A DNA stretch of 64,000 nucleotides from Micromonospora nigra (GCF_900091585.1 NZ_FMHT01000003.1:2155501-2219500), one strand, 5' to 3'. Shown: positions 26,312 through 34,860, counted from the stretch's first letter. The notes: a model not told the origin generated them from the sequence alone. Made by a program: numbers and translations.

Positions 26312-26701
26312 TCACTTGAGGGTGACCTTGGCGCCCTCGCCCTCGAGCTTGGCCTTGGCCTTCTCCGCGGTCTCCTTGTTGACCTTCTCCAGGATGGCCT
26401 TCGGCGCGGACTCGACCGCGTCCTTGGCCTCCTTGAGGCCCAGGCCGGTCAGCTCACGCACGACCTTGATGACCTGGATCTTCTTGCCACCGTCGGCGTC
26501 GAGGATGACGTCGAACTCGTCCTTCTCCGGCTCGGCCTCGGCGGCGGCACCGCCGCCGGCCGGGCCCGCCATCATCATCGCGGCCGGCGCGGCGGCGGTG
26601 ACCTCGAAGGTCTCCTCGAACTGCTTCACGAACTCGGAGAGCTCGATCAGCGTCATCTCCTTGAACGCGTCGAGCAGCTCGTCGGTGCTGAGCTTCGCCA
26701 T
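26312..26701 (-). CDS. rplL: 50S ribosomal protein L7/L12
   Basis: Stalk protein that recruits translational GTPases; 129 residues. N-terminal dimerisation helix region ([20 protein letters not shown]), Ala/Gly-rich hinge near 40-55 and C-terminal factor-binding domain with [20 protein letters not shown] and [12 protein letters not shown]. Downstream partner of rplJ, 54 bases apart. Confidence 0.98.
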   Translation of the reverse strand: MAKLSTDELLDAFKEMTLIELSEFVKQFEETFEVTAAAPAAMMMAGPAGGGAAAEAEPEKDEFDVILDADGGKKIQVIKVVRELTGLGLKEAKDAVESAPKAILEKVNKETAEKAKAKLEGEGAKVTLK

Positions 26702-26755
26702 GTCTGGCGTCCTTTCTGAAAGGTTTGACTAAGAACGTGGGTGCGCCGCGCGGCC

Positions 26756-27301
26756 TCAGGCCGCCTCGGCACCTTCCTTCTCGCGCTTGTCCTGCAGGGC
26801 GGCCGCCAGACGGGCGGTCTTGGAGAGCGGAGCCTGGAACAGGGCCGCGGCCTTGCTCAGGTTGCCCTTCATCGCGCCGGCCAGCTTGGCCAGCAGCACC
26901 TCACGGGACTCCAGGTCGGCGAGCTTCGTGACCTCGGCCGCGGTAATGGCCTTGCCCTCGAAGACGCCGCCCTTGATGACGAGCTTCGGGTTGGCCTTCG
27001 CGAAGTCGCGAAGCCCCTTCGCCGCCTCGACGACGTCGCCCGAAACGAAAGTCAGCGCGGTAGGACCGGTGAACAGCTCGTCGAGGCCGGAGATGCCCGC
27101 CTCGGTCGCCGCACGCTTGGCCAGCGTGTTCTTCGCGACCGTGTAGGTGGTCTCCTTGCCGAGCGAGCGCCGCAGCTGGGTGAGCTGGGAAACCGTCAGA
27201 CCACGGTACTCGGTGAGCACCGCGGCACCCGCGTTGCGGAAGTTCTCGGTCAGCTCAGCGACGGCCGTGGCCTTGTCGGCCCGGATCGGCTTGTCCGCCA
27301 T
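26756..27301 (-). CDS. rplJ: 50S ribosomal protein L10
   Basis: Stalk base that carries L7/L12 dimers; 181 residues from [20 protein letters not shown], preceded by AGGAGGGAC. Upstream in-frame ATGs were rejected because they fall inside the leader. Contains [20 protein letters not shown]. In many bacteria the L10-L7/L12 complex binds its own leader and represses translation or triggers termination; the leader here has the required alternative stems. Confidence 0.98.
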   Translation of the reverse strand: MADKPIRADKATAVAELTENFRNAGAAVLTEYRGLTVSQLTQLRRSLGKETTYTVAKNTLAKRAATEAGISGLDELFTGPTALTFVSGDVVEAAKGLRDFAKANPKLVIKGGVFEGKAITAAEVTKLADLESREVLLAKLAGAMKGNLSKAAALFQAPLSKTARLAAALQDKREKEGAEAA

Positions 27302-27382
27302 GTCCCTCCTCTCTCGTTGCTCGAGGCTGGTCACCATCGCAGGCGGGAACCTTCGACGGGGGCGGAGGCATCGCGACAACAG

Positions 27383-27477
27383 AAAAGCCCCGGCGCAGGG
27401 CGCACGGGGCGAGATCGGCGGGATCGCCGTGGTCGGCGGACCACAGGTGAAGCCGGAAGTCGCTTGCCGCCCTGCGC
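27383..27477 (-). ncRNA. rplJ leader attenuator (L10-leader type)
   Basis: Read on the minus strand. The terminator stem pairs GCCCCG (27405-27410) with CGGGGC (27387-27392) and is extended by GCGC/GCGC inside; it is followed at once by TTTT (27383-27386). Its inner strand CGCCCTGCGC (27393-27402) is also an exact 10-bp complement of the upstream GCGCAGGGCG (27468-27477). Terminator and long-range stem therefore cannot form together, the classic attenuator layout. This fits the known L10 leader class; the ligand role of L10-L7/L12 is inferred. Confidence 0.75.
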
Positions 27478-27555
27478 GGGTCGCCCGTCGAAGCGGGACC
27501 TTCGACCGTGCCGGAGCACGGTGACCAGCGGTCTCTGGGTGGAACTTCGCGGCAA

Positions 27556-27585
27556 AGGCTACGCGAGGAGGCCCCGGATCGCCAA
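27556..27585 (-). promoter_or_regulatory. Predicted rplJL promoter (TTGGCG-N18-TAGCCT)
   Basis: TTGGCG (27580-27585) and TAGCCT (27556-27561) with an 18-base spacer on the minus strand, between the rplA terminator and the L10 leader. Start near 27549 gives a leader of about 248 bases. Two 7-bp hairpins lie early in this leader (near 27480-27520). Confidence 0.6.
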
Positions 27586-27698
27586 ATCGCCCCAGGTGGG
27601 CCCGGTCACCTCCCCGACGGTCGCCACCGCCGGGTCCCGCGATTCGTTGCCGCCCGCTGCGTTCCCGTCGCTGACCCGCCCGTTCCGGTACGGACGCG

Positions 27699-27733
27699 CA
27701 GGGGCCCCGCCACGGTCCGTGGCGGGGCCCCTG
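27699..27733 (-). terminator. rplKA terminator
   Basis: A 35-base near-perfect palindrome: arms 27699-27715 and 27717-27733 are exact 17-base complements (CAGGGGCCCCGCCACGG). In RNA a small loop of 4-5 bases would open at the tip. It begins 16 bases past the rplA stop. Confidence 0.85.
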
Positions 27734-27748
27734 TCACGTCAGCCGTGC

Positions 27749-28462
27749 TCAGCCCTCGGTGGACTCCTGGAGGTTCTTCACCACGTTCGGGTCGACCGGG
27801 ACGCCCGGGCCCATGGTGGTGGTCAGGGTGACCTTCTTGAGGTACTTGCCCTTGGCCGCGGACGGCTTGGCCCGCAGCACCTCGTCGAGGACGGCGGCGT
27901 AGTTGTCGACCAGCTGGGACTCGGAGAACGAGGCCTTGCCGATGATCAGGTGCAGGTTGGAGTGCTTGTCCACCCGGAAGGCGATCTTGCCGCCCTTGAT
28001 GTCGGCGACGGCCTTGGTGACGTCCATGGTCACGGTGCCGGTCTTCGGGTTCGGCATGAGACCGCGCGGGCCCAGGATCCGCGCGATCCGGCCGATCTTG
28101 GCCATCTGGTCCGGCGTGGCGATCGCCGCGTCGAAGTCGAGCCAACCGCCCTGGATCCGGGCGACCAACTCGTCGGTGCCCACCTCGTCCGCACCCGCGG
28201 CGGCGGCCTCCTCGGCCTTCGCACCGGCGGCGAACACGATCACGCGGGCGGTCTTACCGGTGCCGTGCGGCAGGTTGACCGTGCCGCGGACCATCTGGTC
28301 CGCCTTGCGGGGGTCGACGCCGAGGCGCATCGCGACCTCGACCGTGGCGTCGAACTTGGCGGTGGTGGTCTCCTTGGCCAGCTTCACGGCCTCGGCGGGG
28401 GTGTAGAGCTTGGCCCGGTCGATGACCTCGGCGGCCTTGCGGTAGCTCTTGCTGCGCTGCAT
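27749..28462 (-). CDS. rplA: 50S ribosomal protein L1
   Basis: Mobile L1-stalk protein that helps release E-site tRNA and in many bacteria represses its own rplK-rplA mRNA. The protein has 237 residues. Contains [20 protein letters not shown] and [18 protein letters not shown], both L1 signatures. Follows rplK by 82 bases. Confidence 0.98.
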   Translation of the reverse strand: MQRSKSYRKAAEVIDRAKLYTPAEAVKLAKETTTAKFDATVEVAMRLGVDPRKADQMVRGTVNLPHGTGKTARVIVFAAGAKAEEAAAAGADEVGTDELVARIQGGWLDFDAAIATPDQMAKIGRIARILGPRGLMPNPKTGTVTMDVTKAVADIKGGKIAFRVDKHSNLHLIIGKASFSESQLVDNYAAVLDEVLRAKPSAAKGKYLKKVTLTTTMGPGVPVDPNVVKNLQESTEG

Positions 28463-28544
28463 TTCTGGTTACTCCTGTGGTCTCTGGCGGGCCGCGGTGC
28501 TCGCGCGCCCTCCCACGATCCGTACGGGTCGGTGGTGGCCGAGG

Positions 28545-28976
28545 TCAGTCGGCGACGGTGAGGCCCATCGACCGGGCGGTGCCGGCGATGATCTTCTCAG
28601 CCTGGTCGAGGTCGTTGGCGTTGAGGTCAGCCATCTTCTTCTCGGCGATCTCACGCAGCTGGGCGCGGGTCACGGAGCCCACCTTCTCCTTGTGCGGAAC
28701 GCCCGAGCCCTTCTGCACACCGGCAGCCTTGATCAGCAGCCGGGCGGCGGGCGGGGTCTTCAGCACGAAGGTGAAGGACCGGTCCTCGTACACGCTGATC
28801 TCGGCGGGGACGATGTCGCCCCGCTGGGACTCGGTCTGCGCGTTGTAGGACTTGCAGAACTCCATGATGTTCACGCCGTGCTGGCCGAGCGCGGGGCCGA
28901 CCGGCGGCGCCGGGGTGGCCTGGCCCGCCGGCAGCTGAAGCGTGAACGTCTTGACGAGCTTCTTCTTCGGAGGCAT
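28545..28976 (-). CDS. rplK: 50S ribosomal protein L11
   Basis: GTPase-centre protein of 143 residues, target region of thiostrepton-type antibiotics and needed for the stringent response. Start [20 protein letters not shown]; the N-terminal proline-rich loop [20 protein letters not shown] is complete. An in-frame ATG 20 codons upstream was rejected as it lies in the leader. Confidence 0.98.
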   Translation of the reverse strand: MPPKKKLVKTFTLQLPAGQATPAPPVGPALGQHGVNIMEFCKSYNAQTESQRGDIVPAEISVYEDRSFTFVLKTPPAARLLIKAAGVQKGSGVPHKEKVGSVTRAQLREIAEKKMADLNANDLDQAEKIIAGTARSMGLTVAD

Positions 28977-29013
28977 GTCACTTCCTGGGGCTTGGAACTG
29001 GGAATTGTTCGCA

Positions 29014-29035
29014 CCGACCCGCCGTCGGGCGCGCA
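29014..29035 (-). promoter_or_regulatory. Leader element before rplK related to the rpsJ/rpsL block
   Basis: On the minus strand GCGCGCCCGACGGCGGGTCGG occupies this stretch, sharing CGCCCGAC-G/C-GCG with the rpsJ and rpsL leaders. As in rpsJ, an outer CGACCC/GGGTCG pair can close it. About 40 bases before the rplK start. Confidence 0.4.
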
Positions 29036-29084
29036 CGGTCAGCGCGGGGTCGACGGCGGCGACGTTCTAGGTTAGCGCAGCCCG

Positions 29085-29121
29085 CCTCCTGCCCGTGCGC
29101 CGAGGTCGCGCGGGCAGGAGG
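29085..29121 (-). repeat. 11-bp inverted repeat upstream of rplK
   Basis: Arms CCTCCTGCCCG (29085-29095) and CGGGCAGGAGG (29111-29121) are exact complements around 15 bases. It follows directly on the nusG terminator and precedes a possible TAACCT -10 box for rplK. Could be a second terminator stem or part of the promoter region. Confidence 0.45.
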
Positions 29122-29126
29122 AACGG

Positions 29127-29162
29127 CGACGCCGGGGCGGGCCGAAGCCCGCCCCGGCGTCG
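29127..29162 (-). terminator. secE-nusG terminator with UUCG loop
   Basis: Exact 16-base arms (29127-29142 and 29147-29162) closed on the transcript by C(UUCG)G, a very stable tetraloop. It begins 5 bases past the nusG stop, so secE-nusG and rplK-rplA are probably separate units with some read-through. Confidence 0.85.
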
Positions 29163-29167
29163 GCGAA

Positions 29168-29890
29168 TCAGATCTTGGTGACCTGGTTGAAGTTCAGCTC
29201 CACCGGGGTCTCCCGGCCGAAGATCGACACCAGCACCTTGAGCTTCTGCTGATCGGCGTTGATCTCACTGATCGTGGCCGGCAGCGACGCGAAGGCACCG
29301 TCGGTCACCGTGACCGAGTCGCCGACCTCGAAGTCGAGGACCTTGACCTCCGGCCTCGCCTTCTTCTGCTCGGTCTCGACGGCCGGTGCCAGCCACTTGA
29401 GCACCTCGTCGAGGCTCAGCGGCGCCGGGCGGTCGACCCGGTCGGTCGCCCCCACGAAGCCGGTGACTCCCGGGGTGTTGCGCACGCAGGAGTAGGACTC
29501 GGCGGTCAGCTCCATCCGGACCAGGATGTAGCCCGGGAAGACCTTCGCCTGGACCTGCGAACGCTTACCGTTCTTGACCTCGACCTCTTCCCGGGTCGGC
29601 ACCTCGACCTGGTAGATGTAGTCCTCCATGTCGAGGGACGTGATCCGGGTCTCGAGGTTGGTCTTGACCTTGTTCTCGTAGCCGGCGTACGAGTGCACCA
29701 CGTACCAGTCGCCCGGCGCGTAACGCAGCTTCTGGCGCAGCTCCGCGACCGGGTCGAAATCCTCGTCCGGCGCGGGCTCGGTGGCGGGGAACTCCGGCTC
29801 GCTGGCGGCCTCGATCGACTCGTCACCAGCCGCCGTCGCCACCGTGGACTGCTCGTCCGTGGTCTCGGCGGTCTCGTCGTACTCAGGCAC
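29168..29890 (-). CDS. nusG: Transcription elongation factor NusG
   Basis: Binds RNA polymerase and links it to Rho or to the ribosome through S10. The protein has 240 residues. The first 50 are acidic and probably disordered (Glu/Asp/Thr/Ala-rich), then the NGN domain starting [19 protein letters not shown], and a C-terminal KOW domain with [20 protein letters not shown]. Downstream of secE by 38 bases. Confidence 0.98.
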   Translation of the reverse strand: MPEYDETAETTDEQSTVATAAGDESIEAASEPEFPATEPAPDEDFDPVAELRQKLRYAPGDWYVVHSYAGYENKVKTNLETRITSLDMEDYIYQVEVPTREEVEVKNGKRSQVQAKVFPGYILVRMELTAESYSCVRNTPGVTGFVGATDRVDRPAPLSLDEVLKWLAPAVETEQKKARPEVKVLDFEVGDSVTVTDGAFASLPATISEINADQQKLKVLVSIFGRETPVELNFNQVTKI

Positions 29891-29928
29891 GCTCGCTCAC
29901 TTCCGTAACTATCGGCACAGTCAGCCGG

Positions 29929-30324
29929 TCAGCTGGGGTTGCCGAAGACCCACAGCACGCCCTTGGCGAAGGCGTAGTCGAGCCCGGCGACGATCGTCAG
30001 CATCACCGCGACGAACACGATCACCACGGCCGTGTAGGTCAGCAGCTCCTTGCGGGTCGGCCAGATGACCTTACGCAACTCGGCCACGACCTCGCGGACG
30101 AAACGCGCGATACGGCCGAACGGGCCGACCTTGTCGGTCTCCGACCGGGTCTTGGGACGGCTGTCGGCGGAGTCCGCCCTGGCGCGCGAACGGGTCGCGG
30201 TGCCACCGCCGCGAGTGACCGGCTCGTCGTCCGCCTCGGTGGCGTCGTCGGCCACGTCGTCGACGGTCTCGTCGTGCAGACGGTCGTCGCCGGGGTCCTC
30301 GCCGCGCCGCTTGTTGTCGGCCAC
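29929..30324 (-). CDS. secE: Preprotein translocase subunit SecE
   Basis: Clamp subunit of SecYEG. The protein has 131 residues from a GTG start (GGAGGG 4 bases ahead), much shorter than the open frame upstream. The long N-terminus is acidic/Arg-rich and likely cytosolic. The conserved SecE part is GRIARFVREVVAELRKVIWP followed by one membrane helix (TYTAVVIVFVAVMLTIVAGL). Same gene order secE-nusG-rplK-rplA as in most bacteria. Confidence 0.96.
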   Translation of the reverse strand: MADNKRRGEDPGDDRLHDETVDDVADDATEADDEPVTRGGGTATRSRARADSADSRPKTRSETDKVGPFGRIARFVREVVAELRKVIWPTRKELLTYTAVVIVFVAVMLTIVAGLDYAFAKGVLWVFGNPS

Positions 30325-30351
30325 TTCGCCCTCCGTCGCGGGATGTCGGGG

Positions 30352-30373
30352 CCGCACGCCGTCGGGCGTGCGG
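30352..30373 (-). promoter_or_regulatory. Hairpin in the secE leader containing the CGCCCGACGGCG core
   Basis: Exact 9-bp arms CCGCACGCC / GGCGTGCGG with a 4-base loop, about 30 bases before the secE GTG. The tip and 3' arm contain CACGCCCGACGGCG, related to the block shared by the rpsJ and rpsL leaders. Confidence 0.45.
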
Positions 30374-30490
30374 TCGGCGCCTGCTGAACGCCGGCCGGCC
30401 CAACCGTCCCGCGACGGGCCGCGGCCGGCGGATCGACAGAAAGGCCCGATGCCTCGGAACCTCCCCGCCGATGCCACCACCACGGGCCGG

Positions 30491-30510
30491 GCGCCGCCTG
30501 GCGGCGGCGC
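30491..30510 (-). terminator. Hairpin after tRNA-Trp
   Basis: Exact 8-bp arms GCGCCGCC / GGCGGCGC with a 4-base loop, 30 bases past the tRNA end. Either a tRNA-Trp terminator or a processing stem in a tRNA-secE-nusG transcript. The rest of the 215-base gap to secE has no gene. Confidence 0.5.
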
Positions 30511-30539
30511 GACCCACGGGAACGGTCAGGCCTGAGGCG

Positions 30540-30612
<73 letters not shown>

Positions 30613-30677
30613 GTGCGGCACGCTCGCCCCACCGGCCACGACGGACCAGGCAGGGGTCACTTGCCCCACGGCGGACC

Positions 30678-30707
30678 AGTGTACGGGTACCGGCACGACT
30701 TTCCCAA
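30678..30707 (-). promoter_or_regulatory. Predicted tRNA-Trp promoter (TTGGGA-N18-TACACT)
   Basis: TTGGGA (30702-30707) and TACACT (30678-30683) spaced 18 bases on the minus strand, about 60 bases before the tRNA. Confidence 0.55.
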
Positions 30708-30738
30708 GCGGTCTACCCAACCGGGCGGTTGTGCCTGG

Positions 30739-31131
30739 TCAGCGTGGCGTCCGGACCGTCACGCGGGCCTGCGAGAGGACCTTCTCCCCCTGGCAGGTGG
30801 CGGTGATGTCGAGGCGGGTCAGACCGTCCTCGGTCACCTCACGCACCACGGCCGACACCTCGACCTCCGTACCGTGGTCGTCGTCGGGCACCACCACCGG
30901 ACGGGCGAACCGGACGTTGAAGTCGACCACCCCGTCGGCGGCACCGGCCCAGCCGGTCACCGCCCGCCCGACCAGCGCCATCGTGAACATGCCGTGGGCG
31001 ATGACCCCGGGCAGCCCCACCTTGGTGGCGAACCGGTCGCTCCAGTGGATGGGGTTGAAGTCGCCCGAGGCACCGGCGTAGCGGACCAGGTCCGCGCGGG
31101 TCACCCGGAACGTCTGGGTGGGCAGTTCCAT
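30739..31131 (-). CDS. MaoC-type (R)-hydroxyacyl dehydratase, HadB-like subunit
   Basis: 130-residue hot-dog-fold protein. The hydratase-2 motif YAGASGDFNPIHWSDRFA (18-35) supplies the catalytic Asp and His pair. Together with the next gene upstream it should form a heterodimeric dehydratase acting on 3-hydroxyacyl thioesters. The same order (rpmG, hadA-like, hadB-like, tRNA-Trp, secE) is known in mycobacteria, where the pair serves mycolic acid synthesis. This organism group lacks mycolates, so the substrate is unknown. One base separates the two genes. Confidence 0.85.
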   Translation of the reverse strand: MELPTQTFRVTRADLVRYAGASGDFNPIHWSDRFATKVGLPGVIAHGMFTMALVGRAVTGWAGAADGVVDFNVRFARPVVVPDDDHGTEVEVSAVVREVTEDGLTRLDITATCQGEKVLSQARVTVRTPR

Positions 31132-31132
31132 C

Positions 31133-31579
31133 TCAGGCCTCCCCGCGTACGACGATCTTGGACCAGACGGCGACGACCGGCTCCCCGGCGACGGTGCTGA
31201 CGTCCGTCCGGGTGGTCAGGAAGTCGTGGCCGCCGCGGGAGCGGACGTCCTCGACGGTGTTGACACAGACCAGCTCGTCGCCCGCCACCACCGGCCGGGT
31301 GTACGCGAACCGCTGGTCACCATGGACGACGCGGCTGTAGTCGACCCCGAGCTCGGGGTCGTCGACGATCTGCCGGGTCGCGGCCATGGTCATCACCACG
31401 GGGAAGGTCGGCGGGGCGACCACGTCCGGGTGACCGAGCGCGCGGGCGGCTGCCGGGTCGTGGTGGGCGGGGTCCGTCGCGCCGATCGCGCTGGCGAACT
31501 CACGGATCTTCTCTCGGCCCACCTGATAGGGGGCGGTCGGCGGGTACGTCCGGCCGACGAAGGACGGGTCCAGAGGCAT
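31133..31579 (-). CDS. MaoC N-terminal domain protein, HadA-like partner subunit
   Basis: 148 residues, starting MPLDPSFVGRTYPPTAPYQV; belongs to the UPF0336/FAS1-dehydratase-domain group. It lacks the GDxNPIH active-site motif seen in its partner, so it is probably the structural or substrate-binding half of the dehydratase. The 126 bases between it and rpmG hold no feature I recognise. Confidence 0.82.
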   Translation of the reverse strand: MPLDPSFVGRTYPPTAPYQVGREKIREFASAIGATDPAHHDPAAARALGHPDVVAPPTFPVVMTMAATRQIVDDPELGVDYSRVVHGDQRFAYTRPVVAGDELVCVNTVEDVRSRGGHDFLTTRTDVSTVAGEPVVAVWSKIVVRGEA

Positions 31580-31705
31580 GACGCGAAACTACACGTACCA
31601 CGCGACAACCGGCCCGTACGGTCGGCGGCGGCTCGGGGCCGCGCCTGTCGTACGGACCGGCGGTCGGATGGTATGCGGTGGCGGGCCGGCAGAGCCGGCC
31701 GACGC

Positions 31706-31873
31706 TCAGCGGGTCTCGCGGTGGACCGTGTGCTTGCCGTCCCGCGGGCAGAACTTCTTCAGCTCGATGCGGTCCGGGTCGTTACGGCGGTTCTTGCGCG
31801 TGATGTAGTTGCGCTCCTTGCACTCCACACACGCCAAAGTGATCTTCGGCCGAACATCGGTCGCCTTCGCCAC
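31706..31873 (-). CDS. rpmG: 50S ribosomal protein L33 with incomplete zinc ribbon
   Basis: 55 residues from a GTG start ([20 protein letters not shown]). The C+ type of L33 normally has two CxxC pairs; here the first is intact (C15, C18) but the second reads C42-P-R-D45, so one zinc ligand is Asp. The rest ([20 protein letters not shown]) is typical. Located just before the dehydratase pair as in other actinobacteria. Confidence 0.95.
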   Translation of the reverse strand: MAKATDVRPKITLACVECKERNYITRKNRRNDPDRIELKKFCPRDGKHTVHRETR

Positions 31874-31916
31874 GGCGGAGTGCCTTCCTCGCTAACGGTT
31901 ACAACGACGGCGCATC

Positions 31917-31946
31917 AGACTACGCGCTGACGACGCAGACATGCAA
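31917..31946 (-). promoter_or_regulatory. Predicted rpmG promoter (TTGCAT-N18-TAGTCT)
   Basis: TTGCAT (31941-31946) and TAGTCT (31917-31922) with 18 bases between, on the minus strand, directly after the tRNA terminator and 44 bases before the rpmG start. Confidence 0.55.
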
Positions 31947-31948
31947 AG

Positions 31949-31970
31949 TGGGCGCCCTTTGTGGCGCCCA
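31949..31970 (-). terminator. Terminator of the tRNA-Thr/tRNA-Met unit
   Basis: Exact 8-bp arms TGGGCGCC / GGCGCCCA around a 6-base loop, followed on the minus strand by CTTTG. Placed 38 bases past tRNA-Met. Confidence 0.65.
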
Positions 31971-32007
31971 TCTCTCGACCACCAGGGCCAGGCCCGGAGG
32001 ACGACAG

Positions 32008-32080
32008 TAGCGGTGGCCGGACTTGAACCGGCGACACAGCGATTATGAGCCGCTTGCTCTGCCATCTGAGCTACACCGCC
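32008..32080 (-). tRNA. Elongator tRNA-Met (anticodon CAT)
   Basis: 73-base cloverleaf with acceptor GGCGGTG/CACCGCT (G-U at the terminal pair), anticodon loop CTCATAA, T-arm GGTTCAAGTCC, discriminator A. The first pair and D-arm are not those of initiator tRNA, so it is the elongator form. CCA not encoded. 25 bases after tRNA-Thr. Confidence 0.95.
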
Positions 32081-32105
32081 GCGGTGGGCCCAGCCGGACC
32101 CTCTG

Positions 32106-32178
32106 AGCCCCCTTACGGAATCGAACCGTAGACCTTCTCCTTACCATGGAGACGCTCTGCCGACTGAGCTAAGGGGGC
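32106..32178 (-). tRNA. tRNA-Thr (anticodon GGT)
   Basis: 73-base cloverleaf: acceptor GCCCCCT/AGGGGGC, anticodon stem TCTCC/GGAGA with loop ATGGTAA (GGT), T-arm GGTTCGATTCC, discriminator T. CCA not encoded. First of a Thr-Met pair. Confidence 0.95.
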
Positions 32179-32210
32179 CTGCGCGATCACTCCGTGCCCG
32201 CGCAGAGGTA

Positions 32211-32239
32211 AGAGTACACGGCGTCGACCCACAGGTGAA
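32211..32239 (-). promoter_or_regulatory. Predicted tRNA-Thr/Met promoter (TTCACC-N17-TACTCT)
   Basis: TTCACC (32234-32239) and TACTCT (32211-32216) spaced 17 bases on the minus strand, 33 bases before tRNA-Thr. The -10 is the same hexamer as the rpsL promoter. Confidence 0.6.
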
Positions 32240-32270
32240 ATCGGATCCCCCTCGGCGGTGTCACGCCAGC

Positions 32271-34799
32271 TCAGGGCACCGCGCGAAGGCGCGGCAGCTC
32301 GGCGGCGGAGATCGTCTCCGGGTCGAGCTGCGCACCGAACCAGGCCCCCAGCCGCTCGTACGGCAGCGGCCGACTGAACAGAAAGCCCTGCCCGATCTCG
32401 CAGCCGATGTCCTGGAGCAGCTCCAAGGTCAACTCGCTCTCCACACCCTCGGCGACCACTGTCAGCCCGAACTGCTGGGACAGGGTGACCACCGCGTTGA
32501 CGATCGCCAGGTCCCCCGGATCGGTCGCCATGCCCTGGACGAAGGAACGATCGACCTTGACCTCGTGCACCGGCAGCCGGCGCAGGTGGGCCAGGGACGA
32601 GTAGCCGGTGCCGAAGTCGTCCACCGACAGCCGCAGGCCGAGATCGCGCAGCCGGCGCAACGTGGGGACCGAACGGTCCGTACCGTCCAGCACACCGGCC
32701 TCCGCGATCTCCAGGGTCAGCAGCTGCGGTGGCACACCGTACTCGTCGAGCCACTCCCGTACGCGATCCGGAAAGTGCTGGTCGGTGAGCGTACGGGCGG
32801 AGATGTTGACCGCCACGGCCAACGGCTGGCCGCCCAGGCTCCACTCCCGGCTGTGCCGCAACCCCTCCCGCAGCACGAACTCGGTGAGCCGGCACAACTG
32901 GCCGGTGTGCTCGGCCACCGCCACGAAGTCCTCCGGGGCGACCGCCCCGTGCGTCGGATGCTCCCACCGGGCCAGGCACTCCACCCCGACCAGCCGGCGG
33001 TCCCGCAGTGTGACCTTCGGCTGGAAGTAGACCTCCAGTTCCCCGGCGTCCAGGGCGTGCCGCAGGTCGCCGGCGAGACCGAGCCGTCGCAGGGACCGCG
33101 ACTCCAGCGCGGGGTTGTAGAGCTGGACGCTGCCTGCGATCGTCTTGGCCGCCGTCGCCGCCAGGTCGACCCGTTGCAGCAGGGTGGCCGGATCACTGCC
33201 GTGGTCGGGGTGCACCGCGACCCCGACGGCAGTGTCCACATCGAGGGTGAGCGAGTCGAAGACCATCTCGTCGCGGATCTGCTCCCGCAACTGGGCGGCC
33301 AAGTCGACCGCCGCCTCGGCGCTCTCCAACCGCAACGTCACCAGGAACTCGTCGCCGCCGGCCCGGCCCACCAGCGCCGCCGACGGCATGCAGCCCCGCA
33401 ACCGGTCGGCCACCTCGACGAGCACCTTGTCGCCCGCCGCGTGGCCGAGGGACTCGTTGACCTGCCGCAGCCGGTCCACGTCGAACAGCAGCAGCGCCAC
33501 GACCTCGCCGGGAGCCCGGATCCGGACCGCCTCCTCCAGGGCGCCGAGGATCCGGCGACGGTTCGGCAGCTTCGTGAGCCCGTCGTGGTAGGCGTCGTGC
33601 CGCAGCCGGTCGACCAGCCGGGAGTTCTCCAGCGCCACCGCGGCATGCGCGGCGACGGTCTCGAAGACCGTCACGTCCGCGGGCCGGAAGAAGTTCGTGT
33701 CGCCGAGGCGGTTGGCCACCTCCAGGGTGCCGATCACCGCCTTGCCCGAACGCAACGGCACCACGATGACGTCCTTGACCGGTGCCCGCCCCAACGCCTC
33801 CCGTACCTCCGGGTCGCCGCCGAGCCGGCTACCCACCGCCACCGTGGCCTGGCGAGACACCGCGGCCTGCCGTAGCGCGGCCGGGATCGGAGCGGAGTCG
33901 AGCAGCCCCGGCTTGCCTTCCTGCGCGGTCAGCAGCACCTCCGGATGGCGGCCCTGGGCGGGCAGCCAGAGGGTGGCGTACTCGGCCTGCATGAGGCTGC
34001 GGATGCGGACCAGCAACGCGTCGATGAGGGTGCCGTCCGGGCCGCTCTCCGTGATCGCCCTGGTCAACTCGTACATTTCGGAGAGGGTGCGGTGCTGCCG
34101 GAGGAACTGTGCATAGGACCCGTAGACCAGGGCGAATGCCATGGCCAGGCCGGCGAAGAGGAACACGGCCCACGGAGTGCTCTCCAGGGCGATGATGATC
34201 AACAGCCCGATGGAGAGGTTGATCGCGACCGCGATCAGCATCGGCGGGGCGGCCCGGATCAGCTCCCGGCCGGCCTGCCAGCCCTGAACGACGGAGATCA
34301 CCGCGACCACGGCAACCAGCGCGACCAGGGTGTGGGTGCCGACTGCGGCGAGCAGCACGCCCCAGGTTCCCGGCCCGACGCCGCGGGTCTGCGGCAGCAG
34401 GTGGTAAACCAACGTGGCCAGGGAGGTCGCCGCCGCCGCGAGCGCGACGTTGAACCAGAGCTTCGCCGGCAGGAGCCGGCGCCGCAGCTGCACCACGAGC
34501 GTCGCCACGATGTAGGCCAGCACCACCGACAGCGGCGGCAACAGGTAGAGCGCGACGACGAGGGGAATCTCGGTGGGGGTGACGGCGAGCGCCTGCCGGC
34601 GCACCACGACGTTGATGGTCGGCATGGCGGCCGCGACCATGGCGACGGTCAGCACCAGGGTGACCGGCAGGTCGCCCAGCGCGGGGTCGGTTGTCAGCCC
34701 GAGCAGCACCGACAGGACCACGGCACAGATCGCCAGTGGTCCGGTGATGAGCCAGGCGTGGTCCGTCCGCCGATGAACGGCACGAGGGCGAGACGTCAT
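32271..34799 (-). CDS. Membrane GGDEF-EAL protein (cyclic-di-GMP turnover)
   Basis: 842 residues. About seven hydrophobic segments in the first 230 residues, a GAF-like domain (about 245-395), GGDEF domain (about 400-565) and EAL domain (about 570-820). GGDEF is intact (481-485, with metal-site D440/D442), but the inhibitory I-site RxxD is replaced by PSAA (472-475), so cyclase activity would lack product inhibition. The EAL signature reads ECL (607-609), while N665, E697, D727/D728 (DDFG), K748, E784 and Q804 are kept, so phosphodiesterase activity is plausible. Net activity unknown. A small peptide gene precedes it by 61 bases. Confidence 0.9.
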   Translation of the reverse strand: MTSRPRAVHRRTDHAWLITGPLAICAVVLSVLLGLTTDPALGDLPVTLVLTVAMVAAAMPTINVVVRRQALAVTPTEIPLVVALYLLPPLSVVLAYIVATLVVQLRRRLLPAKLWFNVALAAAATSLATLVYHLLPQTRGVGPGTWGVLLAAVGTHTLVALVAVVAVISVVQGWQAGRELIRAAPPMLIAVAINLSIGLLIIIALESTPWAVFLFAGLAMAFALVYGSYAQFLRQHRTLSEMYELTRAITESGPDGTLIDALLVRIRSLMQAEYATLWLPAQGRHPEVLLTAQEGKPGLLDSAPIPAALRQAAVSRQATVAVGSRLGGDPEVREALGRAPVKDVIVVPLRSGKAVIGTLEVANRLGDTNFFRPADVTVFETVAAHAAVALENSRLVDRLRHDAYHDGLTKLPNRRRILGALEEAVRIRAPGEVVALLLFDVDRLRQVNESLGHAAGDKVLVEVADRLRGCMPSAALVGRAGGDEFLVTLRLESAEAAVDLAAQLREQIRDEMVFDSLTLDVDTAVGVAVHPDHGSDPATLLQRVDLAATAAKTIAGSVQLYNPALESRSLRRLGLAGDLRHALDAGELEVYFQPKVTLRDRRLVGVECLARWEHPTHGAVAPEDFVAVAEHTGQLCRLTEFVLREGLRHSREWSLGGQPLAVAVNISARTLTDQHFPDRVREWLDEYGVPPQLLTLEIAEAGVLDGTDRSVPTLRRLRDLGLRLSVDDFGTGYSSLAHLRRLPVHEVKVDRSFVQGMATDPGDLAIVNAVVTLSQQFGLTVVAEGVESELTLELLQDIGCEIGQGFLFSRPLPYERLGAWFGAQLDPETISAAELPRLRAVP

Positions 34800-34860
34800 G
34801 GTTCCCCTCGTGACGTCGGTTTCCGCGGATGCCGGACTTTGCCCTGACGGAGGCCGCCCG

